Assembly (NCBI GenBank): GCA_002325785.1
Contig: DCSU01000012.1
Coordinates: forward strand, 5,652 to 12,382
DNA from: Bacteroidales bacterium UBA1458
GTDB lineage: Bacteria; Bacteroidota; Bacteroidia; Bacteroidales; VadinHA17
Direction: 5' to 3'
Length of the DNA: 6,731 bases
In this document: piece after piece, positions 6,209-6,731 of the stretch
Layout: the number at the start of each line of letters is the position of its first letter
Position numbering within the stretch: the first letter of the stretch is position 1
The notes under the pieces: generated by a model
What the model saw: the letters and a program-made list of their open reading frames with translations, nothing else
Databases searched by the model: none
Told to the model about the DNA's origin: nothing
Made by a program: the position numbers and the translations under genes

Positions 6209-6731
6209 CGCATTTTCCCTTATCACCTCCCATGCCTGTAATACATGTTTCTCCGTGACGTTTGTCTGTGCCGTAACCATACGGAGCACATACTTTCCGT
6301 CTATTTTCGTGTGTGTGAGATAGAGCTTGCCCGTGTCATTCAGTGCATGGTTAAGCTTTTCATTCAGCCTGTTTGCCTCCGGATCGCTCATCCCTTCCGG
6401 CAGATAACGGAAACAGACAGTGTTAAGCGGTACCGGCGCCATGAGTGTGAAGTTCTTCTCCGCCTCTATCAGTCCGGCAAGCATCTTTGCCAGCCTGATG
6501 TGCTCCCTGATCTTATCCTGCAAACCATCAACGCCGTATGATCGTATCACTGCCCAGAGCTTCAGCGCCCGGAAGCGCCTTCCGAGCGGAATACCCCAGT
6601 CGCGGTAATCATTTACAAGACCCCGGGTTCTTGTCTTAAGATACTCGGGCAGGATTTCGAATGTACGTATAAGCGAAGTGACATCACGGACAAAATAGGC
6701 CGAACAGTCGAAATTGGTGAACATCCACTTG
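6167..6731 (-). CDS. Group II PLP-dependent decarboxylase, aromatic-L-amino-acid decarboxylase family (C-terminal part, 5' end outside window)
   Basis: The C-terminal 187 residues of a cytoplasmic PLP enzyme that removes the carboxyl group of an amino acid to give an amine and CO2. Seen: the first complete codon at the right edge is lysine (6728-6730), followed by WMFTNFDCSA. This matches the HKWLLVNFDCSA segment of human DOPA decarboxylase, where that lysine (K303) binds PLP. The base before it, C at 6731 on this strand, agrees with a histidine codon. Further on are LPEYLK, NDYRDWGIPLGRRFRALK, YGVDGLQ and IREHI, in the same order and near-identical spacing as in the human enzyme. The tyrosine at 6641-6643 is 29 residues after the lysine, exactly the distance from K303 to Y332, the mobile-loop tyrosine required for decarboxylation. 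The tail is about 9 residues longer than the human one. The substrate (tyrosine, tryptophan, DOPA or another) cannot be told from this part. The family call is firm; the start is outside the window. Confidence 0.93.
   Translation of the reverse strand, partial: KWMFTNFDCSAYFVRDVTSLIRTFEILPEYLKTRTRGLVNDYRDWGIPLGRRFRALKLWAVIRSYGVDGLQDKIREHIRLAKMLAGLIEAEKNFTLMAPVPLNTVCFRYLPEGMSDPEANRLNEKLNHALNDTGKLYLTHTKIDGKYVLRMVTAQTNVTEKHVLQAWEVIRENASALSSQDRAVDVD

Noticed and set aside
6192..6218. Possible terminator hairpin GGGAA...TTCCC near the end of the plus-strand gene
   Set aside because: The stem is only 5 bp with a loop of about 17 bases and no T-tract follows, so it does not look like an intrinsic terminator.

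Overview
The window looks like a chromosomal fragment from a member of the Bacteroidota, probably an uncultured or environmental relative of the Bacteroidales rather than Bacteroides itself. The evidence is indirect: a large DUF2723/GT117 membrane protein of the Bacteroidota type, an outer-membrane protein with a peptidase-propeller-barrel layout, weak or absent Shine-Dalgarno sequences, a TANNTTTG-like -7 element, and base composition near 50% G+C by eye, which is higher than in Bacteroides. Nothing here looks like a phage, plasmid, transposon, CRISPR array or RNA gene.

Layout: (1) Positions 1-21 hold three copies of a degenerate heptamer repeat that probably continues off the left edge. (2) Positions 27-3233, minus strand, encode a complete DUF2723 polytopic membrane protein (1068 aa), a predicted GT-C-fold glycosyltransferase of the TMEM260-like GT117 group with a TPR-like C-terminus. 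(3) Positions 3234-3340 are a 107-bp divergent intergenic region holding the likely promoters of both flanking genes and a pair of abutting small inverted repeats. (4) Positions 3341-6208, plus strand, encode a complete exported protein of 955 aa with three recognisable parts: an HExxH...E (gluzincin-like) metallopeptidase domain, a TolB-like beta-propeller, and a C-terminal outer-membrane beta-barrel with a PRGY motif resembling the Omp85 loop-6 motif. (5) Positions 6167-6731, minus strand, hold the C-terminal part of a group II pyridoxal-phosphate decarboxylase (aromatic-L-amino-acid decarboxylase family). Its PLP-binding lysine is the last complete codon before the right edge. Its 3' end overlaps the preceding gene tail to tail by 42 bp.

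How the genes relate: the GT117-like protein and the outer-membrane peptidase-barrel protein are divergently transcribed and share a short control region. A glycosyltransferase acting on exported proteins next to an exported protein carrying five D-(S/T)-hydrophobic/Thr tripeptides invites the idea that one modifies the other, but this is inference only. The decarboxylase appears metabolically unrelated and is linked only by the overlapping 3' ends. The most interesting object is the peptidase-propeller-barrel protein, whose architecture is recognisable in parts but whose function I cannot name.
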